DNA of 64,000 bases from Climacium dendroides (taxonomy: Eukaryota > Streptophyta > Bryopsida > Hypnales > Climaciaceae). Within the stretch, counting starts at the first letter, position 1. Each line of letters begins with the position of its first letter. A program made the position numbers and the translations under genes. This document shows positions 45,866 through 57,900 of the stretch, piece after piece. The notes under the pieces are model-generated. The model had not been told where the DNA came from and ran no database searches. It saw only the letters and a list, made by a program, of their open reading frames with translations. The DNA lies in the NCBI GenBank assembly GCA_950106755.1, contig OX467082.1, forward strand, positions 6,882,001-6,946,000. Reading direction: 5' to 3'.

Positions 45866-48176
45866 CAACCTTGAAAATTTCATTCCATGAACCCATACTA
45901 GTCATATTAAATCCATACTAGTCATATAGACCTTCCTATTTTTGCTCAAGGGGTGGTTGCAATATTGAGAGTCTTTTAGTCAATTATAATGTGCTACAAT
46001 TACATTGGGAACTATACCATAATTGATCATTGTTTATCACTTTTTTGCATGGAATGAAAACATTCTACGTTGTCAGAATGGAAGGGGGTGATTAGGAATG
46101 GGTTGCCTACCTTAATGCCTCCTCTTGATTCAAGCCATGCTTCAACTTTTGTACATTGAAAATTCCTCCTACCCTCATTGCAATTCCTCCCCTAATGATG
46201 TTCTTGGTTTTGCTTTCTCCCACATGTGACCATTTCAAACCTAAAAAATTGAGACAACAAAGATTACAATAAAGAAACAAGGTTGCACCAAAAAATCTTA
46301 ATTGAATTAAGGCTCAATGAATATGTGAGTGAGGATGTCAACCTAGTGTTTGGAGGGATATATTTGACAAGACTCGTCTCATTTTAGCCTTAGCCAAGTA
46401 GGAGGTGAGGTATGAATATCATGCCAACTAGGGCTAAGCCTAAGCCAAACTACTTTAATGAAAACACAAGCAATGCTCTTTGAAGACATGACATAGTTAG
46501 CATGACACATACAATGCATTATTCACATTTATAAGTCATAAAGGTAGAGAAGCATTGAGTGATGAAGTTCTAATAAGATTTAATAAAAATTTGTAAGTAT
46601 ACTTGACAAACCACTTAATCATAGACAAGCGGCAATTCCCAATCGTTCTTTCCAATGCACGATATTCAATGTTTTAAAATACTAACATTGAAATTTTAAA
46701 CAATTCAATGTCTTAAAATACTAACATTGAAATTTTAAAAAAATTCCAAAAGAAATAATCATTTTTATTCAATTTAGTCTATGGCTGTAAGTTGTCAAAG
46801 CAAGTATAAATTGTTGCTTCAATGTTGCTTGTTCTAAAATTTTCATTGTTTATTTATTTAAACTCCTTTGGACAACCAAAAATTACATTAAAAGCCCAGT
46901 CATACAATAATTCTTCCTCATAAAGTGATTGTAATATACCTCATATTATGGGTGGCAAACCTTATCATGATGGTGTACTATGGTAGAAAATTCTCCAAAC
47001 TTGTATTGATAAAGTTTTTCCTATGGGTGTTTGTGTTATGAACCTATTTTGAATGTCAATATATGGAAATAAAATCTTCTATTGATACAATGACAATGAT
47101 GTCAAGTTAGGACCTTTGACAGCAAAAATAAAAATAAAGGTAATCTTGGGAGGTTTAAGGGGATATTCCTCATAAGTTAAGAGTAAATAACTCATTTTGA
47201 AGGTTGGTTCTTTTCAAACCAAAAATTAGACAACGAAACTTGTAGAAATAGTAAAGGCAATTGATTTTTCTACCAATGAATTTATACCTCTCTATCTTTT
47301 TTAATGTCTTTTATACATACATGAAGTAAGACTTTGAAGTGGTCTATTTGATTTTGCTTCAAAAAGTTTAACTTATGTCAACAAGTTGAATATTTTAAAT
47401 TTGACATATTTCATTTCTACTTTAAAACAAGAACCACCCCAAAAACAAATTATTGCTATTTGGCCCATTTGGACACCAACTTGCTACAACACCTAATCCA
47501 TGAAGGTATAGGAAGCCTAATTTTGAAACTAATATGTTTTTTTGGAGTATTTTGTATTTGACATTGAAAATACATGCATTAAGGTATACAATAGTGACAA
47601 AAGATTGCATTCATGTTGAATAAGATCCATTGACATGTGATTTTTCCAATTTGTATCATTATTGCACCTCCTATATGTTTAAGAAGCTCCAAAATGGTCA
47701 TATATTGTACGTATGTGGTACAATATATAAGCATGGTATGGTATAAATGTTAATCTTTAAAGGTTTGAGAAGCCCAATTTGGGTTGTAGTATGGTGTTCT
47801 TTTGTACATTTGTCATACAAAATGCATGAATTGATATAAATACAAATTAAAATGATATTCATTCAAAGGCAAATCCAATGACATAGGGCATTTTCAATTT
47901 AGATCATAGTTGCACCTCCTATCATATGTCTTAAACGTTACAAAATAGTCAAGTATACTATATGTACATTGCCATATTTGAACACAATAAGGTTTGGATA
48001 TCAAAATGAATTCCAAATGAAAAAAAAAATGTTTATTTTAATTTCTTATTCAACCGTCTGTGTCTTCATATATTTTAATATATACTTCATATTCCAAGTG
48101 TAAAATATATGACTATTTACATAGTCTACACAAACTTTAAGGGTTTAGTAAAGTGGCATCTAAATCAAAGATGCTA
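45866..48176. other. AT-rich intergenic, no gene supported
   Basis: Nothing recognisable apart from short repeats, such as a duplicated GAAATTTTAAA-AATTC segment at about 46680-46750 and a pair of related blocks at about 47630-47710 and 47880-47960 that both mention CACCTCCTAT and ATGT-TAAG. It could hold the distal half of the interrupted Harbinger element. Confidence 0.35.
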
Positions 48177-48526
48177 AGGTAGTTTGCTCTTAAAGCAACT
48201 ATTTAAGAGTTGATTGCCTTTTTGAGGAAGATAAATTCCCTAAAATAATTTTCAGTAAATTTTCGTAGGAAGAAGAACAAAATTGGCATCTAACCCAAGT
48301 CGTTTAATATTTTTTTGAACCTCTGTGGAATTAGTTACACATTTTTGAAGTTGAAATGCAGTGGTCAGTGAAAGCATGTCCTGAAATGTACAATGTTGGT
48401 ACATTGAAGAAAGCAAAATGTACCCCTACATCATGATCGCTTTTAGAGCATGGGTGCTTTTAGAGCATGGGTGCTTTTAGAGCATGGGTGCTTTTAGAGC
48501 ATGGGTGCTTTTAGAGCAGGCTACCT
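48177..48526 (+). mobile_element. TA-flanked MITE family, copy C (upstream of RPS28)
   Basis: TA duplications at 48175-48176 and 48527-48528. Ends AGGTAGTTTGCTCTTAAAG and GAGCAGGCTACCT. Shares GAGTTGATTGC, TTTTCGTAGGAAGAA, GGAATTAGTTAC and TTTTTGAAGTTGAAATGCA with the other copies. Its right part has expanded into a 17-bp minisatellite (48439-48518). It ends only about 255 bp before the RPS28 start codon. Confidence 0.88.
48439..48518. repeat. 17-bp minisatellite within MITE copy C
   Basis: Four perfect units of GCTTTTAGAGCATGGGT plus a 12-base partial unit. The unit derives from the subterminal part of the element (TTTTAGAGC), so the array grew after insertion. Confidence 0.95.
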
Positions 48527-48670
48527 TAGCTAATTGTTGAATAATCAATCCAATCTTGTCATAAAGCAGTATACGATTCGTATCCAATACTCCAAATACG
48601 GTTCCGTATATACGGTTTCCCGTAAACCGCTATTAGGCCCGTTCACACCCGCGTCAGTGTCCATTCCATT

Positions 48671-48678
48671 TAGGGTTT
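48671..48678 (+). promoter_or_regulatory. telo-box upstream of RPS28
   Basis: TAGGGTTT (reverse of AAACCCTA), the telo-box common in promoters of plant ribosomal protein genes, about 100 bp before the ATG. A GGCCC element is at 48636. Further TAGGGTTT copies lie in intron 1 at 48871 and 49354. The region just before the ATG is pyrimidine-rich. Confidence 0.55.
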
Positions 48679-48780
48679 AGCACAAGGCCTTTCATTGCTG
48701 CCCTCTTTGGTTGTTCTCGCAAGCGCCCCCCCTGCGGTTGCTCCTCCTCCCGCACGCGCCAGCCATCGTCGCTTCCCGCT

Positions 48781-50167
48781 ATGGTACCGACTTCACTCAT
48801 CTTGTCTTGCTCTATTTTTTCTCCTGACTTCGGGCTTTCTTTACACGCAGAAAACAACGCACTCTACGGTTAGGGTTTTCGGTTTCACATTGCGTATCGT
48901 TTTAGGTTTTATTGCACGGGCAATTCTATTTCTCGTTGTTTCCGGTTGCGTTTTTCTGCTCAGGATACTCCACGGTCATCATCACCATCATCATTATTAA
49001 TCTTGTCGGTGTTGCTGCATCCATGACTATTTTGTGGATAGTATGAGAAAGTCGGGAGCATTAAATTTTGGTGACTTTTCGTCTGCGTTGTTTTGCGTCA
49101 TGATGAAGTTCTTGTGATGCTTGTCTCGGGTCATACTTTTGAGTCGGTGGTATGGTAGGGACACTCAAAAATTCCCGTCGTAAAATTCTTAAGACAGTAG
49201 GTTTATTGATAGGAGGATGTACACGACCTGGACACGTGGTTAAGTCCTTACCTTCGTGTCAACAAGGGTAGAAGCGAGAAAGCGTTTGGGGCGTTGCACA
49301 CAGGTCTGAAATTGCAATAGTGACGGGGTGAATGAATCTCCAATGGATAGGTTTAGGGTTTCATGGACGAGCTCCCTCTCCTTTTGGCTTGGAAATCTGT
49401 TTGTAGGCAATAAATACGATTCTGATATGTAGGGAATAATTTTCGGCTTTATATCCAAATTTCGCAGGATTCTGCTGTGAAGCTGGCTATTGTAATGAAG
49501 GTGATCGGCCGCACTGGATCCCGAGGGCAGGTGACCCAAGTGCGAGTTAAATTTCTGGATGATCAAAACCGACTTATCATGCGCAATGTGAAGGGACCAG
49601 TGCGTGAAGGTACACTACTGGAATTCGTGTTACTTATTCGCTTATAGTTCACATAGTGGTCTTCATTCTTTCTTTAAGATTCAGCGAATCTGCTGGGTGT
49701 ATTCATAGGAACTCTGTATTTTTGATGTCGGACCGTGGAGCACCTGTGTACCTTGGTATATTATTATAGGTATTACATATGGACTTGGCGAGTGCTTAGA
49801 TTCCTGTGTGGACAAGGGAGAATGAGCTGTTTCCAAGTGCCCATCTAAGAGTATGCCCTAATATATCTAGACAATAATAGATAACCGTTGTAAAATGTTA
49901 ATTGTAGAACATCCATCAATCGACCCGTGAACTCTAAAACTTTCGCATACCGTCGTTTAAATACCGTGCGTGGACCTCACATAATATTTGCTCTTACTGA
50001 CCGTTTTTGCGTAATGTCTTATTACGAAGGACTGCATGAAAGATCTTTGTATCGTTTCTCATGTTAATTTTTTTGGAATGAACTGAATTTGACCCTTTTT
50101 GCTGTTGCTTGCAGGCGATATCTTGACTCTTCTAGAGTCGGAGAGAGAGGCAAGAAGGTTGCGGTGA
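48781..50167 (+). CDS. RPS28: 40S ribosomal protein S28 (eS28)
   Basis: Small-subunit ribosomal protein on the head of the 40S subunit near the mRNA exit. Exons: 48781-48783 (only the ATG), 49468-49609 and 50115-50167. The total is 198 nt, 65 aa, the normal length. The protein begins [19 protein letters not shown], continues with [11 protein letters not shown] and [13 protein letters not shown], and ends in [11 protein letters not shown], the highly conserved eS28 C-terminus. The first intron (684 bp) falls directly after the start codon. The ATG placement rests on the GT donor at 48784 and the fact that exon 2 begins with the expected second residue. A MITE ends about 255 bp upstream. Confidence 0.96.
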
Positions 50168-51913
50168 AGACCGCAGGAACTTTCAATTTTCAGGCTTGGC
50201 TTTCTTATGCGTCGCAGTTATACCAGACCCTATGTATGGTTTAATTGCATCCTCCGTAGAAATGTAAACACTTTTCGAGTGTTGTGTTTGGCACATCAAT
50301 GAGATAAAAGACGATTTTGAAGCATCTTGGTTCCAAGCATGCAAATTCCTTACTACAATTTGTCCTATGTCAGGGTTTCTATCTTGCATTAATTCCTATT
50401 GTATGTTATTCATATCCAAGTATCAAACCACGTATCCAAGAATCAACTTTTAACTTGATATTTAACACTCATAAAAAATTGGTTGTTTTTGTTCTTTAGC
50501 TCAAAATGTGCTTCACAAGGCGTTTACTGAGTTCCACAAATTTTGGAATAACAAATAAGGTATTATTACCAAAGATGGTCCCTTGCATAATTGCCCCCCC
50601 TACCTCGCTTGTTGCAGATTTCTATTTCAGTACACATCACTTTTGGTGCTTTTTGGGCCCTTTTGGCCATATTGTGAATTTTTTCTACATCTAGTGTGTT
50701 GTATCCAAGTGGTGATTGGAGGTGGTTCTTGTTCCAATTTTGTATTGCATGGCCTGATCAAAGTCTATCCTTTCTGGCATTGTGTGAATAATTGATTTTA
50801 AAAAAATCCAATGTGAAATTGCTTTACGAGATCTCTGTCCCCTTTGAAAATTTTAAAGATGAATAGTTGCACTTTTGTCCTATGCAAAGGGATTCTGTCA
50901 TTCATAGACCAAAAACTGATTGTAAAGTTGTTTATGGGCTATGGATATATTTCCCTTGTATCTCGTTATAAGATTTTGCACATCTTGACTTGTAAAATGT
51001 ATAGATCTAGGTACAGAATATGTTAGTTCATATGTAATATTGCATGTCTTAACTTATCAAATTTGTAAATCTAGGTACATAATATATGAGTTCAATAATC
51101 TTCATCAAGGATAGATAGGAGAAGCAATTATGAAAGGGATAACTTATAGTGTGTAAACCTTTACACAATGCTTTTCCAAGCATGAAGACTACATCTCACA
51201 TGCAACATTGGAGTCATTGCGGTACACTTAGAAAAAGAAAATGAATTATACAATGACCTTAAATTCACAAACACTATAAGCACATTAGCCCCTAAACTAT
51301 TACCTTGAAATGATTAAAGTAGTCACCAAAATACTTTGGTTATTGGACCAATAGGTGCATTATGTGATTCTACATTGAACAATGAAGTAGCATCATCAAA
51401 TACTTTTGGTCTTCACATCCTTCAAGGTTAAACCCTAAAAGGACGGGTTAGTCATTAGGAAAATCAACCTTTTTGGTGTGTAAATCATTGTATAAAAGAA
51501 ACCAAGAGCATTCATTGGAGGTCAAACCACTATGCAAGGCCTTTCCTTTTCATAATTTTTTTTGAGGATGAACATTTGTACTTTTGTCCTACATAGAAGG
51601 ATTCTTTGTCATCCATTAGACATTTAGTGTCCACAACATCTTTATAGGATAAATAGCAACATGGTTCACCATGATTGAGGTTCTTTACACCAAATAATAT
51701 TGGCATATACATTGATTGTTTTTATGTATACATTATCACACAATTGTACCTTTTTAGTCTAACCCTATTTTTAATGACATTTTGGAATATCTTGTATTTT
51801 TGCTACTCTATCATTGACTATAACAAACTTCTCTCTCATTTAAACTATTTGATAATTTTCCAAGCTATCACATCAAGGGGGCCTAGGATACATGCTAAAT
51901 TATAACGTGTAGG
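50168..51913. other. intergenic between RPS28 and the TRPC4AP-like gene (both 3' ends)
   Basis: Convergent 3' flanks. No gene seen. The phrase GATGAATAGTTGCACTTTTG at about 50859 and a related one at 51567 match 39955, marking a dispersed repeat. 51290-51450 is a reverse relative of 35905-36160. Confidence 0.45.
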
Positions 51914-54900
51914 TTATTGTCTTCGAGGTGGTGGTTCACTAGACGTACTAAGGGCAACACATTGGATGGCACCAATAGGGGCCCCAGTGTAGAGGAGAGA
52001 GCACGGCAAGTTAGGAGGGGCACATAGGGAATCTACAATTTGCAACCAGTTTGAAAAGGATATTTGGGTGGAATACTGGAGTGAGACACATTCACGGCCT
52101 TGTTTCCATAGGTAGTAGCTGCGCCAAAACTCCAACAAAGCACGAAATGTTCGCAATATACGCATGTCACCGGCCCTCAAGGTTTGCAAATATCCATGCA
52201 ATTCCCCATTCTTCTCCGCAAAAATGAAGAAGATGAGTGTTGTGTTTAGGACACATATATTATCCTAGCATGTCCACCCATCCCATCCCATGTTAGAAGA
52301 CAAAAGCTTCACACATCTCCCAAAACAATGAAATTAGACAATTTAGTCACTACACTTTTTTATACTACTATAGGTTGCATAAGAATTTATATCAAGTTTT
52401 ATACCTTAGTGTAATTGTTTTTGCTTGTAACACATTCTTTAACGTGTAAGTTGACAAATCTAACATGACTTAATGATAACACTTTTCTTTATAATAAATT
52501 ACAAATGATACCTTCAATTCAAAACATACCTTAAAACAAAATACTTATTTGAATTATTTAAGCCCACAATAATTGCATGAAAAAAGTCTAACAAAATTCA
52601 TGTCCTATTCCAACCATGAAATCCATCCTTGAATCTTTTGGATCACTTGTGACTACTCTTTTCAATGCAATTACTGAAATTCTAAAGAAAATGTTTATTA
52701 TGAATTCAAAATCTTCATAAAATGAAGGTATCTAAACATATTTCAAACTCTGGATATAATTGGACACAACTAATGTCTCCCTTACAACAATTGCAAAGAA
52801 AGGACTAAGATATGTGCACCCATAATCAACACTATCCAAAATGCAAAACCTACATTTGAACCCAAAAGCATCACATCTTCTTGGATATTGATTACACTAC
52901 ATGTACACAATCAAAAACATGAATAACCTATGAGAGCCTAGTTTTGTTTTTTGGTACACTTAGAGATAGTACTTTAAAAATTCATAACTTATTCATATGG
53001 TGTCCAAATAATGCATGGTAAAGTGTGTTGAAATCCTCTTTCTGTTGCCAATAAGATCAAATAAAAATAGTTTATGTTAAATAATAGAAACTTTGCTCAC
53101 TTGTAGTTAGAGACGATGTAATTCCAAGGTGAGGATCAGTTCACCTGGTTTATGTCACTGAGTCGCACCGCGCACATGAGGTCTCTCAGCAGGCGATGAG
53201 TGTTGTGGGAGACAAATGCAGAAATCATGCAAAGCTCGTCTTCCACTTTCGCCCGGAAGCTCGGCGTGCTCCCATATTTGTAATTGTCACTGCTCAAGGT
53301 TGCTTGCCGCTCTGCAGAGCACACTAATGGAGAAGAGGAGGCGGCAGCACCCATTTGTTGAGATCTCTTGAAGTAGTTCACTGATAGTACAACAGACCGC
53401 ACAAATACATTCGAGTCCACCAGATTTGCCACCAAGACCTGCAAGAAGGGCAAAATCAGCTGTGCTCAAAACCCTAAAACCCATCATAAATTCTTAAAAC
53501 CCATACTTTGCAGAGCGCATCTCAATGAATTTACAAATGCATGTGGTGTTCAGCCTATTAAAACGGCACACAGAAGCTCTTTTTATCCCCACAAAGCTCA
53601 AAAATTTCCATATTCTAAATTTCATACTCCATATTTCCATATTCCAGTGCTTTGGGTTGAGGTTCTGTCATCCAAATTAAAGCTTGAATCTTGAAAAATC
53701 ACACATTCTTTGTGACCAGTTTGATGGAATTGAATTAAATGATTATTTTTAAAGATTACAAGCAAAAATATGCAAATTTTTGTAAAAAGGATTTGGGTAT
53801 TAAACGGCAAATAGTAATAACTGTCCAGATATCTAACTTCTACATCCTTAGGGATTATCACAAACTCATGCAACTGCAAGATTCACAGCCACAAAAATTC
53901 ATTAGATAAGGACATTGAGCTTACCTCAACAAATTGGTCAAATTTGGTCCCAGCCAATACCCTATTGAGTTCACGAAACAGAGCTTTGTTGAACTTAATG
54001 AGCTCTCCAAGAAGATCAAAATTGATCTGCACACCATCTCCACAAAAAACGCTCAGGATGTATCATACTTGGGAAGACATTTCTGATTACTTTCAGTAGC
54101 AGTTTGTAATGAAAACAGAAAGCGGAGTCCATATTTATATGGCAGAATTACAAAGTCTCCAGACCTGAAGTAAAGGGGCACATCGAAATCCTCCCTTCAA
54201 AATTTCATTTACCAGATGCTCCATTAAACCTGTTGATGCTACGTATTCCTGTAGACCTCCAAAACTTATCAGTCAGCGACTAATATCATCCACTTTGGCT
54301 AAAATTCATCAGTAATGACCGATTCATCATCCACTAAAATTTTGGAATCCTCAAATTTTGATATATTTAGAAACTTATGAACAACTAATCCCGACCCTAC
54401 ACCCTAAAACCCTAAACCGTAAAACCGTAAACCCTAACCCACGCACCTGATCCTTGTTATCTGCGCCACGCAAAAAGGCTTCCACACAAGATGCCAACCA
54501 GAATCTGTCAATGCGAGACAGAGACAATGTCAATAAGAGAGTAACACACGGGATCTGTCTACAGGAAAAGCATCTATAAACTCATCAACAGTCTAATATT
54601 TATGATAATACTTTCTGGAGTTCTCACTGAAAAATTGTGTAGAAAGGCATACCTATAAAGTGAATCTTCTGGTTCATTAATTAAGACTTTCAGAATTTTC
54701 ACAATAAGGCCTTCTGATTCCTTCTGTTCACCATTCTTGTTCCAAATGGAATTTCCGTCCTGCATGATAACGGACAATTTAAGAATACTAAGCATTCAAA
54801 GGGCTCGATTGTGTTCATGTAAACAACCTGTGGAAATGATCAATTCCATCCAGTCAAGTTGGGTGGATTCTCTCGCTAGAGCATGACATGATTTCTACAA

Positions 54901-57900
54901 GCGTTACAAGAAGAACATCGTGTCAAATACCTTGGAATTCCTTGGCCGCAACAAGAGCTGCTTGTTTGCGCGGTTGCAGCTGTCGCGATCGCAAAAGTTG
55001 TGAATAAGCCTCAAGTACTGAATTTTGAGGGCCTGCACAAGCTTGAAATTAAGAACAAAATGCCCAAATGCAATCAGTAGCGTAACTGGACCCATCTTCA
55101 CGTGTTTCTACTACAAAAGAAACTGCACTTCCAAGACATAAACTAACGATGACACATATTGGAAACACATGAATTACAGAACTGAATTTTTTCACAGATT
55201 GAAGTGGTGGAAATGTGAATTTGAGGTACTAAGGAATATCTCACCGACTTGGGGCTGCACGCGCAGCCATGTCCATGATTACCCGGGGTGTTCTCGTGGG
55301 GTTGGCTAACCATCCAGTCTAGTTTGTCAAACATGTCGTTCAGGACATCCACCAGACCCAGCTCGGCTAGGTCGTTTTGCACCTGTCACATTCATTACGG
55401 ACCTCGGGTGTAAAAAATATTCCAATCCTTGTGGAAACCCTAGTTCACAATCACAGAGTTTCTCTTATTCTTCAGATCCAATGCCAATGTACTGTTGCAC
55501 TTAACGCACTTAATTCCAAATTACCCAGTAAAGTTTGCATGATTCTCTAAATTGACAATAGAAGTTACATGACTAGCGAGAAAGTATTGAAAGGAAAATA
55601 AAATAAAATGGAAGGTGGGTAACCTGTTCTCTCTTCTTTCCTCCACATAAAGCACACAAGACGAAGAGAACCTCCACATGATGCTGCATCACGACAAGGC
55701 TGGTTATCAGTACCACCCTGCTCCCACAACCTCGGCGTCACTCTGAAAGGAAAATGTTTAACCCTAATGGCTCAACCACGATGAATGTTTGGGAATATCA
55801 GGCAAATTGCATATCTTGTGTTCTTCCCATCAAAACCTCTCCAAAGACAAAGTGCACATAAAAAAAATTTGCATAGGCAGCTGTGCCGACAACGGAGTCT
55901 CTTGTACTCGCACAACCCCACTTGTTTCTAAATGAGTCATGTGAAGATCATGACGACACTGAATCAAGCAATTAGAATAATTTTCTTGGGGCCAATTTCA
56001 ATGCCATTTTCAATGTAATAAAGACCAACAAGAGCTTGAGTAGAGTCCGCAAGATCTTACAGAGGGTAGACGCGCAGTGGTTGGGGAAGTGCGGTCCATG
56101 GATAAATTCCAGTCTAGTAAATCCTCGTCCATCAGAGTCAATCCTTGTGAATGGGGATGGAAGAGTCGAGCCCGGTCGTGTCTACCTTCACCACCATTCT
56201 CAGAAAATCCTTCGAGGTACACGGCTGCTGTCAATTCCGAAACCTCAGACGGAAAAAAAGCACCCTGCAACCTCTTCAGCCCATGGATGCAATTAGTTTG
56301 AGAAAATTGGTGAACCAGTTGGCGACAATGCCATAACATTCTCGAGCAATTGGAACCTGACTAAAGTGAGGAATTAATAGATTATTTGGATGAACGTTTT
56401 CCATCAAGCTTACTTGAAAATTTCCAAAACGTGTTCCTAGTTTTCAATTTCGTAATTAATATTTACTGACAAACAAGGATTACTGCTACAATATTAGATT
56501 CCAAAGTGAGACTTTCTATTTTTTATTTTAGGGCTTTCATTCCGTACCTCGCGACTGAATGACACTTTGTCAAATGTGAGGAGCTGCACCAAGCGTGCAA
56601 GGATGTCCGGAATCAGCAATATGGCATCATGGTTGCGGTCAGCCACTGTCCATTCCTGCTCCTCGGGCTTGTGCATTGAATGGAACGTAATCTCTGCACT
56701 CCAATCCTGCTCCATCCAAGGATTTCCTGCCTTGAAATCAACCACAAACGAAACAAGCACAGATCTAGTTTCAGATGCTGTGGTCAAACGTGCAGGACCA
56801 AGATGCAATCGCTAATTTCATGCATTTCATAGTGCCAACAGTGCTGGGTGGGTGTCCGAAATCTAAGTCAAGATCATAATATTCCAGAGATCCCTAGGAG
56901 AGCATCCTCTGAATTGGCATGAAAGGGTATCCTTCACACACACAAAAGATGAAAATTCCTGACACCTTTTTCTGCAAAAGTGAGCTCAATTTGAACAAGT
57001 GAAAGGTTATGAAGTCCATGAGCCATTTTCATACGTGAGAGTATGTTAGTGTCGTTTTAACTTTGCTTGATTTTCTCTCCCTTTCGCACGACAATGCTCT
57101 GAATAACTCCTAATTTGCATTGTTCTCAAAAGGTATCATTCCACTACTACCACAGAATAATGCTAAAATTTCATGATGCAGAATAATTATGTAACATTAA
57201 CTCCAATTTCTCGTTGTAAACCTATACCGAGGTTGAAAATTTCGTGAAATCCCATCCTGGAAGAAACAATTTCGAGCATACTTAGGTGATAATGCAGAAA
57301 CACTTTGTCTAATATTTCAACTTCCCTACACGAGTCCTTGGAGGTTGTACCTAAGGATTTGGGGAAAGAGGTTGTACCTCAGGTTCAAAGATGACCATGG
57401 CAAGCACGCGGCAAAAGGATGCCAACTGCCTGGATGAGAAACTGCGCACCAAATTGGCAAAGTCGGGAATATCTTGCACTCGAAGCGTGTCTTCTCGAGC
57501 GGCCAAAACATCTTCCACAAGACCCACAGCTGCACAACGTCTCACAACCACCTATGCTTCAGATTCTCAAACTTTTTTCCGAATCGACAACTAAAACCAC
57601 AAAGACAAACGCAGGACTTAAGTCCAAGACCAACGTGAACGAAGAGTCTAGTTCTATTAATTGTGTTGCAGACCCCACAAGGAATCCAGTCCGAGAATCT
57701 CTAGCGCTTAGAATCTTCAGTTCCTGTCTGTGATTTTGAGGAGGTTGCAATTCAGTAATGAGAGATCTTTACTTCTTTGAGTGAAAACTTGGTCATATTC
57801 TTACAAGTGTCAAGTTGAGGTGGTTTCTAGAGCAACTAAGTCTACACTTGGTTGATTCAATGGTGCCAAGTTTCTGCCCAAATCAGTTAGCAGACAGACA

